Origin: SVTX01 sp964526505
GTDB taxonomy: Bacteria; Bacillota; Clostridia; Oscillospirales; CAG-272
Length of the DNA: 21,603 bases
NCBI GenBank assembly: GCA_964526505.1
Contig: CAZGJC010000030.1
Span: 1-21,603, forward strand
Reading direction: 5' to 3'
This document shows positions 5,742 through 13,442 of the stretch, piece after piece (the stretch's first letter is position 1; each line of letters starts with the position of its first letter). Made by a program: the position numbers and the translations under genes. The notes beneath the pieces are model-generated. The model saw only the letters and a list, made by a program, of their open reading frames with translations, did no database searches and was not told the DNA's origin.

Positions 5742-7163
5742 ATGAGAAAGACTAAAATCGTATGTACACTCGGCCCTGCGTGTGCGAAAGAGGAAATTCT
5801 CGAAGAAATGCTTCTTGCCGGAATGAACGTTGCACGTTTCAACTTCTCCCACGGAACGCACGAATATCACAAAGAGATGATGACTACGTTCCGCAAAGTT
5901 CGTGACAAACTCGGACTTCCTGCGGCTATAATGCTTGATACAAAAGGACCGGAGATAAGAGTCGGAGACTTTGAAGACGGTAAAGTTTCGCTTAAACGGG
6001 GAGACACCTTTGTTCTCACGTCAAGAGAAATTACGGGTAATAAAGACGGCGTATATATGAACTATGCGGATCTGCCCAGACAACTTCACGCAGGCGTGCG
6101 TATACTTATGGACGACGGCAAGGTTTCCATGACCGTAATCGAAACAAGCGAGACCGATATTGTATGCCGTGTTGAAAACGGCGGAGTGCTTTCAAATCAT
6201 AAGAGCATAAATATCCCCAACTTCCACATTGATATGCCGTATATAAGCAGTCGTGACGAGGAAGATTTGATATTCGGAATAGAAAACGACGTTGATTTTG
6301 TGGCGGCGTCATTCGTTCGTTGCAAAGAGGACGTAATCGCCCTGCGTAAGTTCCTTGACTATCACGGCGGACACTCCATTAAAATCATATCTAAAATCGA
6401 GAACATCGAGGGTGTAAATAACTTCGACGGCATTTTGAAATATTCCGACGGCATTATGGTTGCCAGAGGCGATATGGGAGTGGAGGTCGATTTTGAAAAA
6501 CTCCCGGGTATACAGAAGAGATTTATTCGCCGTTGCTACCAATCGGGCAAGATGGTTATAACCGCAACGCAGATGCTTGAATCAATGATACATTCGGCAA
6601 CACCCACAAGAGCGGAGATAACCGACGTTGCAAACGCCGTATTTGACGGCACAAGTGCCGTTATGCTTTCGGGCGAAACGGCGGCGGGCGACCATCCCGC
6701 ACTTGTTGTGCGTGTAATGGCAAGAATTGCGGAGCAGGCGGAGCAAGACGCATTTGAAATGGACGCATACAGAGGAATTATGTATGAGTCGGAGATAGCA
6801 GACGTTACCAACGCCATATGCGACGCCGCTGCAACCACAGCAAAAGACGTCGGTGCCAAACTTATAATTGCGGTTACAAAATCCGGACTTACGGCACGCC
6901 GAGTTTCAAAGTTCCGTCCGTCGCAAACCATTGTTGCGGCAACACCGGAGAAAAAGACTTTCCATCAGTTGAGTCTTTCGTGGGGCGTTGTTCCCGTATT
7001 GTCGCTTCAACAGAATGACACGGACAGTTTGTTTATACACGCCATGGACTGTGCAAAAAATATAGATATTGCAAAGAAAGGCGATATGGTTGTCATAACC
7101 GCAGGCGTTCCTCTTAACATTGAGGGACAAACGAACTTGCTCAAAGTTCAAGTTGTGGGATAA
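5742..7163 (+). CDS. pyk: Pyruvate kinase
   Basis: This 473-residue enzyme transfers phosphate from phosphoenolpyruvate to ADP, the last ATP-forming step of glycolysis, in the cytoplasm. It begins MRKTKIVCTLGPA, the family's N-terminal strand and loop. It then shows NFSHGTHE, LDTKGPEIR, IISKIENIEGVNNFDGIL (catalytic Lys and Mg-binding Glu), SDGIMVARGDMGVE, and the signature ending in TQMLESM with PTRAEITDVANAVFDGTSAVMLSGETA. The Glu of GPEIR is the residue associated with potassium-dependent pyruvate kinases. There is no extra C-terminal PEP-utiliser domain of the type seen in Bacillus enzymes. Met at 5742 is chosen over GTG 5733 because AAAGGA (5725-5730) is 11 nt upstream of the ATG and only 2 nt from the GTG. 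It is transcribed alone. Confidence 0.97.
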   Translation: MRKTKIVCTLGPACAKEEILEEMLLAGMNVARFNFSHGTHEYHKEMMTTFRKVRDKLGLPAAIMLDTKGPEIRVGDFEDGKVSLKRGDTFVLTSREITGNKDGVYMNYADLPRQLHAGVRILMDDGKVSMTVIETSETDIVCRVENGGVLSNHKSINIPNFHIDMPYISSRDEEDLIFGIENDVDFVAASFVRCKEDVIALRKFLDYHGGHSIKIISKIENIEGVNNFDGILKYSDGIMVARGDMGVEVDFEKLPGIQKRFIRRCYQSGKMVITATQMLESMIHSATPTRAEITDVANAVFDGTSAVMLSGETAAGDHPALVVRVMARIAEQAEQDAFEMDAYRGIMYESEIADVTNAICDAAATTAKDVGAKLIIAVTKSGLTARRVSKFRPSQTIVAATPEKKTFHQLSLSWGVVPVLSLQQNDTDSLFIHAMDCAKNIDIAKKGDMVVITAGVPLNIEGQTNLLKVQVVG

Positions 7164-7182
7164 AAACGAAAATCACGATATC

Positions 7183-7207
7183 GGGGCAGGGTGACCTGCC
7201 CCATTTT
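7183..7207 (+). terminator. Terminator after pyk
   Basis: GGGGCAGG (7183-7190) and CCTGCCCC (7195-7202) form a GC-rich 8-bp stem with tetraloop GTGA, followed by ATTTTG. The T-tract is short, so termination may be partial. Confidence 0.7.
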
Positions 7208-7240
7208 GCCGGACGTACGTGGGCAAGATAATGCCGTTTG

Positions 7241-7272
7241 GCGTTTGGCAAAACGCTTTAATAAAATTAAAG
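7241..7272. promoter_or_regulatory. Inverted repeats upstream of the beta-helix gene promoter
   Basis: GCGTTT/AAACGC (7241-7246 and 7251-7256) and CTTTAAT/ATTAAAG (7256-7262 and 7266-7272) lie back to back 30 bp before the -35. The core AAAACGCTTT resembles the AAnCGnTT centre of LacI/CcpA type operators, but the outer bases fit poorly. A catabolite or sugar-responsive site is possible, not shown. Confidence 0.3.
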
Positions 7273-7302
7273 ATAAGTTCAAAAGAAAGTGATTTTTTGA
7301 TG

Positions 7303-7331
7303 TTGACAAGCAAATATTACTGTGATAAAAT
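7303..7331 (+). promoter_or_regulatory. Sigma-A promoter for the beta-helix / YitT unit
   Basis: TTGACA (7303-7308), 17-bp spacer, TAAAAT (7326-7331), 45 nt before the ATG at 7376. Confidence 0.82.
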
Positions 7332-7375
7332 TTAACTTATACAGAATATAATCGAAAGCATTTCCAGAGGTGCTT

Positions 7376-10120
7376 ATGAACAGATATGCGGTAAAAACAA
7401 AATATAATTATGAGCGTGTAAGGCAAACCGATTTTTCATATTCCGAGAAATTTTGCCCGTCGCAAAATATCATAGAGGGAAGATATATATATAAGACTGC
7501 CGACGAGTTGGTGTCGGGAGAGGTCTGCGGTGTCGAAAAATACGAAATCGACGACGCCACGTCGCAAAAATTCTCATGCGTCAGCGGAATATATCTGCAC
7601 GCTGAGGGAGATGAGTCCGACCTTGTAAAGGTTACTTTATTCGGAGACGACGGACAGAGTTTTTCGTCTGTTTGCGGTATGAATCAAGCAAATCACGGAG
7701 TGTATTTTTCAACTTATGAGATGAACTTTACTCCCAAATATTTGCAAATTGAGAGCAAATCGAAAAATAAATTCCGTGCTTGCGTGAAATTTTGCCACGT
7801 ACTTAATACCCTCGGAGAGTGGGGCGGTCAGGCAAAGTTTTATAACACGTGTGGTGGCACTCTCAAAGACGACGGGGAGAAATTGGTCCTTTCCGTGTGC
7901 GGAAAGACTGTATTGACTTTTCCCGAATATCCCGACTCTTCGGACACGGTTTACAATATGCTTATGCCAAGAAGAAACACGGTGCTTGCCATTATCGGAA
8001 ACAGTTGCGGAGCGAAGAGTGCAAAACTTTATTTTAATACGCATACCGACCCCGATTTCAGTGAAGACAAGTGCGTTTGCGTAAATTTGCAAAATTGTGC
8101 CGACCCTGCCTCGTATTATTTCAACTTTTCCGCTTGCGAAAAATGCGACGGACGACTCAAATCGTTAAGACTTGAAGTCGAGGGCGACGGAGAACTTATC
8201 ATTTACAGATATTCTTTCGAGCAGGAAAAGCGAGTATTTACCCCGATTGCAAATATTGAAAGTTGCACGGCTGACACTCAAAACAACACAATTTCCGTGT
8301 GTGGAAATATAAGCGGTGTGTCAAAGACGGTTTTGAGAAATTCCGAGGTGCTTCTGTATGAAACGAATATGGCTGACGAGTGTGACGGCATTGACGGAAA
8401 AACTCAGATAGGTCGAGGGAAAGTTGAAGAGAGTGACGGCGTATGGAGATTTTGCGTTGACAATATACCGCTGAAAAACGGCAAAATAAGCAGACTTGCG
8501 TCGCAGTTTGTTGCATTTATAAAGACCTCAGAGGGCGAGATTATACCCGCAAGCGAGCGTTTCTACGTTGATAACTATGAGGCTTACGACAATAATCCGT
8601 ATAAGTTCAACGTACCCGACAGATGTGTGTCTGTTTGTGATTTCGGAGCGTGCGGTGACGCATATCATAATGATACCGATGCTATACAAAAAGCACTTGA
8701 TTATATAAGCGGTATAGGCGGAGGACGTGTAATTGTTCCCGGTGACGAAAGTTTTTACGAGAAGCGATATATAGTTACAAACCTTCTTATCCATTCAAAC
8801 ACCGAATTTGTGATACAAAAGGGTGCGGTGCTTTGGCAGTCTCAGATAAGACGAGATTACACTTATCGTGTAACTTACGGACACGACGGCGTGGTTCCGG
8901 GAGTGAATTGGACGCACAATATGCACGTTTCCAATCTCCCGTTACTTCAAGCGGAAAATGCGGAGAACGTCAAGATTACGGGTGGCGGTAAACTTCGAGG
9001 AATGGATACGGGGTCGGAAGAAGGCGTGGATATGCATCAACGCTTTTCCTGCGGTTGCCCCGACCGTATACATTTGATAATGATTGGATTTTTCGGCGTT
9101 AAAAATATAGAATGCCGAGATATTGATATAGTAAGATGCAATAATTATCACACGGGATTTTATCATTGCGAAAATCTTTATGCGACGAATATGAAATTCC
9201 ACGAGGTGAAATGTCTGTCGGGTGACGGTTTCGGTCTTATGATAGGCACACACGACGTGGTTATAAACAGATGTTTCTTCCAGTCTAACGACGATTACCT
9301 TGTGCTTGTGTCGGTAAAGCGTGACCCGAGAGGTATTCTTTGGTGGACGAATATCGAAGACGAGCATTACGGTCCTTACAATATAACGATGAGACACTGC
9401 TATATTGACGCAAACACGGGTGGCGGAGTTGCGTTTATTACGTGGGGAACCGATGCACAAAGACAGGAAGACGCAGAAATACACAATATAAGAGTTTACG
9501 ATAACTATTTCGGCGGATTTAAGGCTATCGGTGGTTGGTTTGATAATCCTTACAGAGGCAGAGTTCCGTTTGATAATCTGGAAACCGATGATTATTCACC
9601 TGTGAGAGATGTCAGAATTTATAATAACGTATACACGGATTTCGTGACTATGGGTTGCGTACACGCAACGGATTATATATCCGACTGCGGACTTCATTCA
9701 CACTCAGATTTTGTAAACGGAGATTTTTCACTCGGCGGTCTTGCCAATTGGACGGCAAACAAAAACTCAAATGCGGACAGTGTAAAAACAATTATATTTT
9801 GCGACAAGGAAAAGGGATGTATAGACCGCTTTGATTGCGGTGACGTGTCCCTTTGCCAAGGGCTGTATTTGTCGGGCGGAAAACATAAATTCGAATGTGA
9901 ACTCTCAACGGGTGAGAGCGGAGCGGAACTGTTTGTTTGCAAAACGGCGAACGGCGAGACGGTTAAAACTCAAAAGTATATTTGCAAATACGCACATACG
10001 GCAGATATGGAATTTGTACTTGACTCCGACTGTGACGTTTACGTCGGAGTGAGAAACTGTGACCGCTCACGTGACGGATTTGCTGTTATTGATAAATGTA
10101 AAATAAAGGAGAATGGGTGA
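7376..10120 (+). CDS. Right-handed beta-helix protein, polygalacturonase/pectate-lyase-3-like, with C-terminal carbohydrate-binding-like domain
   Basis: This large protein of 914 residues has no signal peptide. Residues 1 to about 410 are beta-rich and unrecognised. From about 415 it has the entry motif of the pectate-lyase-3/GH28 beta-helix: VSVCDFGACGDAYHNDTDAIQKAL, then GGGRVIVPG. Helix coils follow (ENAENVKITGGGKLRGMD, VKNIECRDIDIVRCNNYHTG, FHEVKCLSGDGFGLMIGTH, VINRCFFQSNDDYLVL). The SGDG and SNDD segments stand where GH28 has its catalytic Asp residues (NTDG, GDD), but the GHG and RIK motifs are not evident, so activity and substrate are uncertain. Residues from about 779 (VNGDFSLGGLANWT) resemble the start of a CBM4/9-like jelly-roll. 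The missing signal suggests a cytoplasmic role on imported oligosaccharides, or a non-classical exit. ATG 7376 follows AGAGG by 5 nt. A GTG two codons earlier overlaps that site. Confidence 0.75.
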   Translation: MNRYAVKTKYNYERVRQTDFSYSEKFCPSQNIIEGRYIYKTADELVSGEVCGVEKYEIDDATSQKFSCVSGIYLHAEGDESDLVKVTLFGDDGQSFSSVCGMNQANHGVYFSTYEMNFTPKYLQIESKSKNKFRACVKFCHVLNTLGEWGGQAKFYNTCGGTLKDDGEKLVLSVCGKTVLTFPEYPDSSDTVYNMLMPRRNTVLAIIGNSCGAKSAKLYFNTHTDPDFSEDKCVCVNLQNCADPASYYFNFSACEKCDGRLKSLRLEVEGDGELIIYRYSFEQEKRVFTPIANIESCTADTQNNTISVCGNISGVSKTVLRNSEVLLYETNMADECDGIDGKTQIGRGKVEESDGVWRFCVDNIPLKNGKISRLASQFVAFIKTSEGEIIPASERFYVDNYEAYDNNPYKFNVPDRCVSVCDFGACGDAYHNDTDAIQKALDYISGIGGGRVIVPGDESFYEKRYIVTNLLIHSNTEFVIQKGAVLWQSQIRRDYTYRVTYGHDGVVPGVNWTHNMHVSNLPLLQAENAENVKITGGGKLRGMDTGSEEGVDMHQRFSCGCPDRIHLIMIGFFGVKNIECRDIDIVRCNNYHTGFYHCENLYATNMKFHEVKCLSGDGFGLMIGTHDVVINRCFFQSNDDYLVLVSVKRDPRGILWWTNIEDEHYGPYNITMRHCYIDANTGGGVAFITWGTDAQRQEDAEIHNIRVYDNYFGGFKAIGGWFDNPYRGRVPFDNLETDDYSPVRDVRIYNNVYTDFVTMGCVHATDYISDCGLHSHSDFVNGDFSLGGLANWTANKNSNADSVKTIIFCDKEKGCIDRFDCGDVSLCQGLYLSGGKHKFECELSTGESGAELFVCKTANGETVKTQKYICKYAHTADMEFVLDSDCDVYVGVRNCDRSRDGFAVIDKCKIKENG

Positions 10121-10124
10121 TTTT

Positions 10125-11066
10125 ATGAAGAGATTGCCGAAAAAATTAACGGATATTTTGTGGACGTCGCTTTGCTTGCTTGTCGGAAATGCGGTGCTTG
10201 CATTTTTGGTTGCGGCGTTTATTATCCCTCACAATATACTTATGGGCGGATCAACGGGTATCGGTATTTTGCTTAACAAATTTTTGCCTCTTGAAACCTC
10301 TACCATGGTTTTGATACTCAACATTATTTTGCTGATAATCGGCTTTATAATTCTCGGCAAGAAGTTTTTCGTTACAACTGTCGTAAGTTCGATTTTGTAT
10401 CCTATTCTTCTCGGAATTATGCAAAAGATACCCGGAATCGAAACCCTTACCGATAACACCTTGCTGGCTGTCCTTTTGGGTGGTGCAATGCTCGGCATAT
10501 CAATAGGTGTGGTTATGAGAGTGGGAGCGTCTACCGGTGGTACGGACGTAGTGGTGCTTATACTTCACAAGTTTTTACACGTGTCCGTGGGTATACTTGT
10601 GTACGTGACGGATATAATCATAATCATAGCACAGGTGATTTTCGGCGGTAATACTTTCGAAGATTTGTGTTTCGGAGTTATTTTGCTTATTCTCGAAAGC
10701 GTTGTGCTTAACAAGGTTATGATTTTGGGTAAGTCGCAGACGCAAATTTTCGTTGTTTCATCAAAATACGATGAGATAAGAAAAGTTCTTCTTGATAAAC
10801 TTGAAGCGGGTGTTACGATGCCGATGATAAAAACGGGACAGTTCGGTCACGTTCAGCAGGCGGTTATGTGTGTTGTGCCTCCGAGAAAAGTTTATGCGGC
10901 AACGCAGATGATACACGAAATAGACCCGGGTGCGTTTATCACGATTACCGAAATAAAAGAAGTTCAGGGTCAGGGATTTACCGAAGCACGTCGCAGTCGA
11001 CGTGCGGAAGACGGTGACGCTCTTCCCGAAAGCCAAACGGAAAACACGGAAAATAATGCAAAATAA
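10125..11066 (+). CDS. YitT family membrane protein (DUF161/DUF2179)
   Basis: This 313-residue protein has five to six N-terminal membrane helices (about residues 12-200). These carry the YitT signatures FIIPHNILMGGSTGIGILL and GVVMRVGASTGGTDVVVLILHK. A cytoplasmic C-terminal domain of DUF2179 type follows (about 215-290: SQTQIFVVSSKYDEIRKVLL, VYAATQMIHEIDPGAFITITE). A charged, low-complexity tail ends the protein. The family is common in Bacillota, and its transport substrate is not established. ATG 10125 is chosen with AAGGAG (10106-10111) 13 nt upstream. ATG 10113 is nearly on top of that site. The gene begins just after the beta-helix gene stops (or overlaps it by 8 nt with the alternative start), so the two are co-transcribed. 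Confidence 0.9.
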   Translation: MKRLPKKLTDILWTSLCLLVGNAVLAFLVAAFIIPHNILMGGSTGIGILLNKFLPLETSTMVLILNIILLIIGFIILGKKFFVTTVVSSILYPILLGIMQKIPGIETLTDNTLLAVLLGGAMLGISIGVVMRVGASTGGTDVVVLILHKFLHVSVGILVYVTDIIIIIAQVIFGGNTFEDLCFGVILLILESVVLNKVMILGKSQTQIFVVSSKYDEIRKVLLDKLEAGVTMPMIKTGQFGHVQQAVMCVVPPRKVYAATQMIHEIDPGAFITITEIKEVQGQGFTEARRSRRAEDGDALPESQTENTENNAK

Positions 11067-11076
11067 AAAAGCATAC

Positions 11077-11108
11077 AAAAAAGGCGGTCACACACGACCG
11101 TCTTTTTT
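11077..11108 (+). terminator. Bidirectional terminator between convergent genes
   Basis: AAAAAAGGCGGTC (11077-11089) pairs with GACCGTCTTTTTT (11096-11108). The A-run before and the T-run after the GC stem let it work on both strands. It serves the YitT gene and, on the minus strand, the hydrolase gene ending at 11115. Confidence 0.92.
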
Positions 11109-11114
11109 GTGTAT

Positions 11115-12056
11115 TCAAAGATACGGAGCGAAAAACTCTCTGACCTCGTTTGTATATTTTTCGGGGTCGGTCATATAACTCAAGGTGTGACCTGCACCTT
11201 TGAACATTACGAGTTTCTTCTCCGACGCACATAAATCAAAGGTATACTCGCTCATTGACGGAGGAACGAATTTATCGTCTTCTCCGTGTATGAAAAGAAT
11301 CGGAACACGGGCATATCCGACAGCCAATGCCGGGGATATCTCATCGGGGTCAAAGTGACCGAACGATATTGCCCCACGACGAGCCAACGGATAGAGAAAT
11401 GAAGTTCCGTGGTGCGAATTTTTCATAACTCTTTTTATTATTTCTTTTGGGGAAGAGTATCCGCAGTCGGCAATAATTCCCACGACGTTTTCGGGGAGGT
11501 TTTCGGCTGATACGCAAAGCACGGTGGACGCACCCATGGAAACGCCGTAGAGAATAATACGTGCGTTGGGGTTTATGTTTTTTATCACAAAGTTTATCCA
11601 AAGCAGGCAGTCTTGCCTTTCGTTGATGCCGAAAGATATAACGTCGCCCTCGCTTTCACCGCAGGCACGGCAGTCGATTGCAAGTGCGTTGTGACCCATA
11701 TTCTTGCATCTCTCAATCTGACCGCCGAGGTCACGCAGAATACTGCCCTTGTATCCGTGGAAAAGTATTTCTATCGGAGCGTCGGGGTCAAATTCAAAGT
11801 ATTTGCCGTGCAGGCGAAGTCTGTCGTGAGATCTTATATATACGTCGGTGTGGGGTAGCGTGAGCGTAAGGGAAGAGTGATAGAGTAATTTTTCTTTGTA
11901 CGGCTCGTATATTTTTCCCTTGTGTGCCTCGGGCGACGTATGGTTTTGGCTTTTGTCACTTTGCGGATAATAAAAAATTTTGCGAAAAAGCAGATATGAA
12001 CAAACGGGGATGAATACCGATATTGCGATAAGAATAAATATGATAATTACAGTCAT
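11115..12056 (-). CDS. Membrane-anchored alpha/beta hydrolase
   Basis: This 313-residue protein has one N-terminal hydrophobic helix (about residues 2-25) that anchors the rest. The hydrolase fold shows HGYKGS (oxyanion loop, 100-104), the nucleophile elbow GVSMGAS with Ser173, Asp261 in HGEDDKFVP and His290 in GAGHTLSY. This is a complete catalytic triad in normal order. It belongs to the BAAT/YqkD-like serine hydrolases with an N-terminal membrane segment. The substrate is unknown, with esters or acyl groups as family-level guesses. Start Met is at 12056, preceded by AAAGGTG about 9 nt upstream. The longer reading upstream to 12239 crosses the gene's own promoter and the start of the divergent dehydrogenase gene, so it is rejected. 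Confidence 0.87.
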   Translation of the reverse strand: MTVIIIFILIAISVFIPVCSYLLFRKIFYYPQSDKSQNHTSPEAHKGKIYEPYKEKLLYHSSLTLTLPHTDVYIRSHDRLRLHGKYFEFDPDAPIEILFHGYKGSILRDLGGQIERCKNMGHNALAIDCRACGESEGDVISFGINERQDCLLWINFVIKNINPNARIILYGVSMGASTVLCVSAENLPENVVGIIADCGYSSPKEIIKRVMKNSHHGTSFLYPLARRGAISFGHFDPDEISPALAVGYARVPILFIHGEDDKFVPPSMSEYTFDLCASEKKLVMFKGAGHTLSYMTDPEKYTNEVREFFAPYL

Positions 12057-12087
12057 AATAAAATTCACCTTTAAATAATAATATATT

Positions 12088-12116
12088 ATTGTACCACTGT
12101 GCGGATATATTTTCAA
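12088..12116 (-). promoter_or_regulatory. Promoter of the hydrolase gene
   Basis: On the minus strand: TTGAAA (12116-12111), 17-bp spacer, TACAAT (12093-12088). Confidence 0.78.
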
Positions 12117-12139
12117 GTAAGAAAAATAAATATAATAAG

Positions 12140-12168
12140 TTGATTTTTTAAACGAATTGTGATAGAAT
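12140..12168 (+). promoter_or_regulatory. Promoter of the alcohol dehydrogenase gene
   Basis: TTGATT (12140-12145), 17-bp spacer, TAGAAT (12163-12168). It is divergent from the hydrolase promoter, with 23 bp between the two -35 boxes. The pair could share a regulator, but I see no clear operator dyad. Confidence 0.75.
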
Positions 12169-12213
12169 TGTTTTAGGCTGAATGCCGAGAAAAAAACTGA
12201 GGAGCGGTAAAGA

Positions 12214-13377
12214 ATGAAATACGATTTTGATTTTTGCAATCCGACAAGAATACACTTCGGAAAGAATGCGATGAACAGTCTTTCGGGTGAACTGAAATTA
12301 TACGGAAAAAATGTGCTTTTGCTTTACGGCAAAGGGTCTGTAAAAAAGAACGGAATCTATGACTCCGTTATAAAAGTGCTTTCCGAGTGCGAAAAAAACG
12401 TTGTGGAACTCGGTGGTATAAAATCAAATCCGTCGTATTCGCAGGTGCTTTGCGGTGCGTCGCTTGTCAGAGACAATAATATTGATTTGATACTTGCTGT
12501 GGGCGGAGGTTCGGTTGTGGACTGTGCCAAGGCAATTTCGGTATCCGCATATTGCGATGGCGACCCGTGGCAAAAATATTGGGTTGATTTTAAACCGCTT
12601 GATAATAAAACAGTTCCCGTAGGTTCGATTTTGACAATGGTCGGAACCGGATCGGAGATGAACGGCGGTTCGGTTATTACAAATGAAGAGATGACCGTAA
12701 AAGAGGGAAGAGTGTTCCCACCCGAAGTCAATCCGAAATTTTCGATACTTAATCCCGAATTTACTTATACTGTGCCGAAAATACAGATGGTAAGCGGTAT
12801 TTTCGATATTATGTCGCATTTGTGCGAACAGTATTTTTCGGGAGATGACGATAACCTCAGCGACTATCTTATAGAGGCAATTATGAAGTGTCTTATACGC
12901 AATGCATATAAAGCGATTGAAAACCCCGAGGATTACGAGGCGAGAAGCAATATTATGTGGTGTGCAACGGTGGCACTTAATAAAATCACGGGACTTTCCA
13001 AAACTCAGGACTGGGAAGTTCACGGTATAGAGCATCAACTCGGAGCATACACCGACTGTCCTCACGGACTCGGTCTTTCGGTAATTTCAATGCCTTATTA
13101 CAGATATATCTGCAAGTATGGTCTTCCCAAATTCGTAAGATTTGCAACCGAGGTTTGGGGAGTTGACCCGACGGGCAAGAGTGATTACGACATTGCACTT
13201 GAAGGAATAGCGTCACTTGAAAAGTTTTCTGGCGATATGGGCATTCCCAAAACTTTGAGAGAACTCGGAGCGAGTGAGGATATGCTCGAAAAAATCGCAT
13301 ATTCCGTAGAAGAGGACGGCGGATACAAGAAGATGACTCACGAGGATATTTTAAACGTTTTAAAAGAGTGTTTTTGA
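12214..13377 (+). CDS. Iron-dependent alcohol dehydrogenase (BdhA/YugJ/YqhD type)
   Basis: This 387-residue cytoplasmic enzyme belongs to the group III, metal-dependent alcohol dehydrogenases. The start YDFDFCNPTRIHFGK is typical of the butanol dehydrogenase/YqhD branch. The coenzyme loop is VGGGSVVD (96-103). The expected metal ligands are Asp198 and His202 (FDIMSH), His270 and His284 (spaced 14 apart as in YqhD), within EVHGIEHQLGAYTDCPHG. It probably reduces an aldehyde to an alcohol with NADPH or NADH during fermentation, though the substrate is not predictable. Start ATG 12214 has GAGGAGCGG upstream. It has its own promoter and a very strong terminator. Length is normal for the family. 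Confidence 0.95.
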   Translation: MKYDFDFCNPTRIHFGKNAMNSLSGELKLYGKNVLLLYGKGSVKKNGIYDSVIKVLSECEKNVVELGGIKSNPSYSQVLCGASLVRDNNIDLILAVGGGSVVDCAKAISVSAYCDGDPWQKYWVDFKPLDNKTVPVGSILTMVGTGSEMNGGSVITNEEMTVKEGRVFPPEVNPKFSILNPEFTYTVPKIQMVSGIFDIMSHLCEQYFSGDDDNLSDYLIEAIMKCLIRNAYKAIENPEDYEARSNIMWCATVALNKITGLSKTQDWEVHGIEHQLGAYTDCPHGLGLSVISMPYYRYICKYGLPKFVRFATEVWGVDPTGKSDYDIALEGIASLEKFSGDMGIPKTLRELGASEDMLEKIAYSVEEDGGYKKMTHEDILNVLKECF

Positions 13378-13387
13378 TGCCGACGTC

Positions 13388-13436
13388 GAAACACAACCGA
13401 CGGTTTTTGCAAAACCGTCGGTTGTGTTTCTTTTAT
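13388..13436 (+). terminator. Very long perfect terminator hairpin
   Basis: A perfect 20-bp stem (13388-13407 with 13411-13430) closes the three-base loop TGC and is followed by TTTTAT. It ends the dehydrogenase transcript. The converging GH43-like gene stops at 13443, so the same stem may also act on the minus strand, although the T-run there is poor. Confidence 0.92.
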
Positions 13437-13442
13437 ATCCGC

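Noticed and set aside
7241..7272. A definite CcpA (cre) site before the beta-helix gene
   Set aside because: Only the AAnCGnTT core fits and the outer bases of the consensus do not, so it is listed only as a weak regulatory candidate.
12057..12239. N-terminal extension of the alpha/beta hydrolase
   Set aside because: It covers the hydrolase promoter and the start of the divergent dehydrogenase gene. The membrane anchor begins at the Met at 12056.
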